DNA of 6,686 bases, from the NCBI GenBank assembly GCA_958424475.1, contig CATZTY010000056.1, positions 1 through 6,686 on the forward strand. Direction: 5' to 3'. The notes below the pieces were generated by a model. The model had not been told where the DNA came from. It was given only the letters and a program-made list of their open reading frames with translations, and did not search any database. Of the stretch, positions 6,072-6,686 are shown piece by piece; position 1 is the stretch's first letter; the number at the start of each line of letters is the position of its first letter. A program made the translations under genes and the position numbers. Source of the stretch: an uncultured Collinsella sp. (GTDB taxonomy: Bacteria; Actinomycetota; Coriobacteriia; Coriobacteriales; Coriobacteriaceae).

Positions 6072-6686
6072 CGCGGATCACCCTCGCGTGACCACGGCAG
6101 GCGAATGCGCGGGCGCTCGGTGCGCATTGCACGGTCGTTAACCACATCGCTCCACGGGCCGACGGCGCAGCCAAGCTCCACAAGCATCTCGCGCGTGGCC
6201 TCACGCACGCTCATAGCAAAAGCGCTCGTTTGGCCTATCGCCTCATCGGCACGGCCAAATGCCATAAGCGAAGCCAGGTCCTGACCACCATCGGCGATGC
6301 GAATTTTAGAGCTCAGCGCGCATGCGATCTCAAAACGCATGGCGACATCCTCGTCGGCACCGCGCGCACCAAACCGATTGAACACGGCGCTCATGCGTGT
6401 GCGCGGCACGCCCACACGACTTGCCAGCTCAATAACACGCGCCGCAGAGCTCGCGGACGACACCGCCGCATCGCCCACTATCAGGCAGCGATCGCTTGCC
6501 GCCACGGCGGCGGCAACAGCATCGCCCCAAAAAACCGAGGTATCGACAAAGACCACGTCGGACTCGCGCCGCAAAATAGCAAGCAAGAGTTCCACGGGGC
6601 GGGCCATGAGCTCGGCCTGTTCGGGAGCCGCGACGGGGCCCCAAAGCGTAACGCCCGGAGCCACGCGCATGGAAGCGGCAACCACG
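6068..6686 (-). CDS. tadZ: TadZ/CpaE-like ATPase of the MinD/ParA type, N-terminus missing
   Basis: Only the last ~205 codons are in the window; the frame is open to the right edge and the first codon seen (GTG, 6685) is probably internal. The fragment contains a Walker-B/DxP-like hydrophobic strand VVFVDTS (44-50 of the visible part), with DTS where MinD/CpaE proteins often have D-x-P. This is followed by a helix ending in DRCLIVGDAAVSSASSAARV (65-84) and by VFNRF (101-105), matching the strand-helix rhythm and the 'Asn-Arg' strand of CpaE. The C-terminal half, from about 113 to 152, resembles the CpaE receptor region. Walker A would be upstream of the window. TadZ/CpaE proteins position the Tad machine in the cell, often at the pole. 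Its stop overlaps the tadA start. Assignment rests on these motifs plus context. Confidence 0.8.
   Translation of the reverse strand, partial: VVAASMRVAPGVTLWGPVAAPEQAELMARPVELLLAILRRESDVVFVDTSVFWGDAVAAAVAASDRCLIVGDAAVSSASSAARVIELASRVGVPRTRMSAVFNRFGARGADEDVAMRFEIACALSSKIRIADGGQDLASLMAFGRADEAIGQTSAFAMSVREATREMLVELGCAVGPWSDVVNDRAMRTERPRIRLPWSREGDPR
6078..6085 (-). promoter_or_regulatory. Ribosome binding site of tadA
   Basis: GAGGGTGA on the minus strand lies six bases upstream of the tadA ATG at 6071, inside the end of tadZ. Together with the ATGA overlap it supports coupled translation of tadZ and tadA. Confidence 0.7.

Noticed and set aside
5271..6284. Plus-strand open frame of 337 codons
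   Set aside because: It is antisense to tadA and the tadZ end, whose motifs (Walker A, Asp and His boxes) are unambiguous; its own translation is Arg/Asp-rich with no domain.
6683..6685. GTG as the start of tadZ
   Set aside because: It is at the window edge, with no room for a ribosome binding site, and the Walker A region expected in a TadZ/CpaE protein is missing, so the gene must begin further upstream.

Overview
The window is the middle of a tad (tight adherence, Flp-type IV pilus) assembly operon. All nine genes lie on the minus strand, so transcription runs from the right edge to the left edge. High GC content, strong AGGAGG-type ribosome binding sites, tightly overlapping genes and the absence of any secretin or outer-membrane tad gene suggest a high-GC Gram-positive (monoderm) bacterium. 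My best guess is a Coriobacteriia member such as Collinsella, but that is an inference from gene style, not a sequence match.

In transcription order (right to left): the C-terminal part of a TadZ/CpaE-like ATPase (runs off the right edge); the secretion ATPase TadA/CpaF; the inner-membrane platform proteins TadB and TadC; a small Flp major pilin; an unrecognised 188-residue single-pass membrane protein; a second small Flp-like minor pilin; a TadE-like minor pilin; and a very long TadG/Tad-like membrane-anchored protein that runs off the left edge. This last gene occupies positions 1-1765. Its frame is open for 588 codons, and its C-terminus and stop codon lie outside the window.

The genes form one translationally coupled unit. 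Junctions are ATGA overlaps (tadZ-tadA, tadB-tadC), overlaps of about 28-38 nt (tadA-tadB, flp-188aa gene, minor pilin-tadE, tadE-TadG-like), or gaps of 1-10 nt. I see no promoter, terminator, RNA gene, mobile element, CRISPR array or gene-free stretch over 300 bases. TadZ would localise the machine, TadA would hydrolyse ATP, TadB/TadC would form the membrane platform, and the pilins plus the TadE/TadG-like proteins would be the substrates or tip/anchor components. The prepilin peptidase (TadV/CpaA) needed to process them is not in the window.

The most notable observations are: a shared processing-site-like motif, acidic-acidic-(S/G)-Ala-(Q/Y)-x-Thr, in all four pilin-like or TadE/G-like proteins, with Ala where class III prepilins normally have Gly; a perfect hairpin that buries the likely start codon of tadE; and a cysteine-rich ectodomain in the long TadG-like protein.
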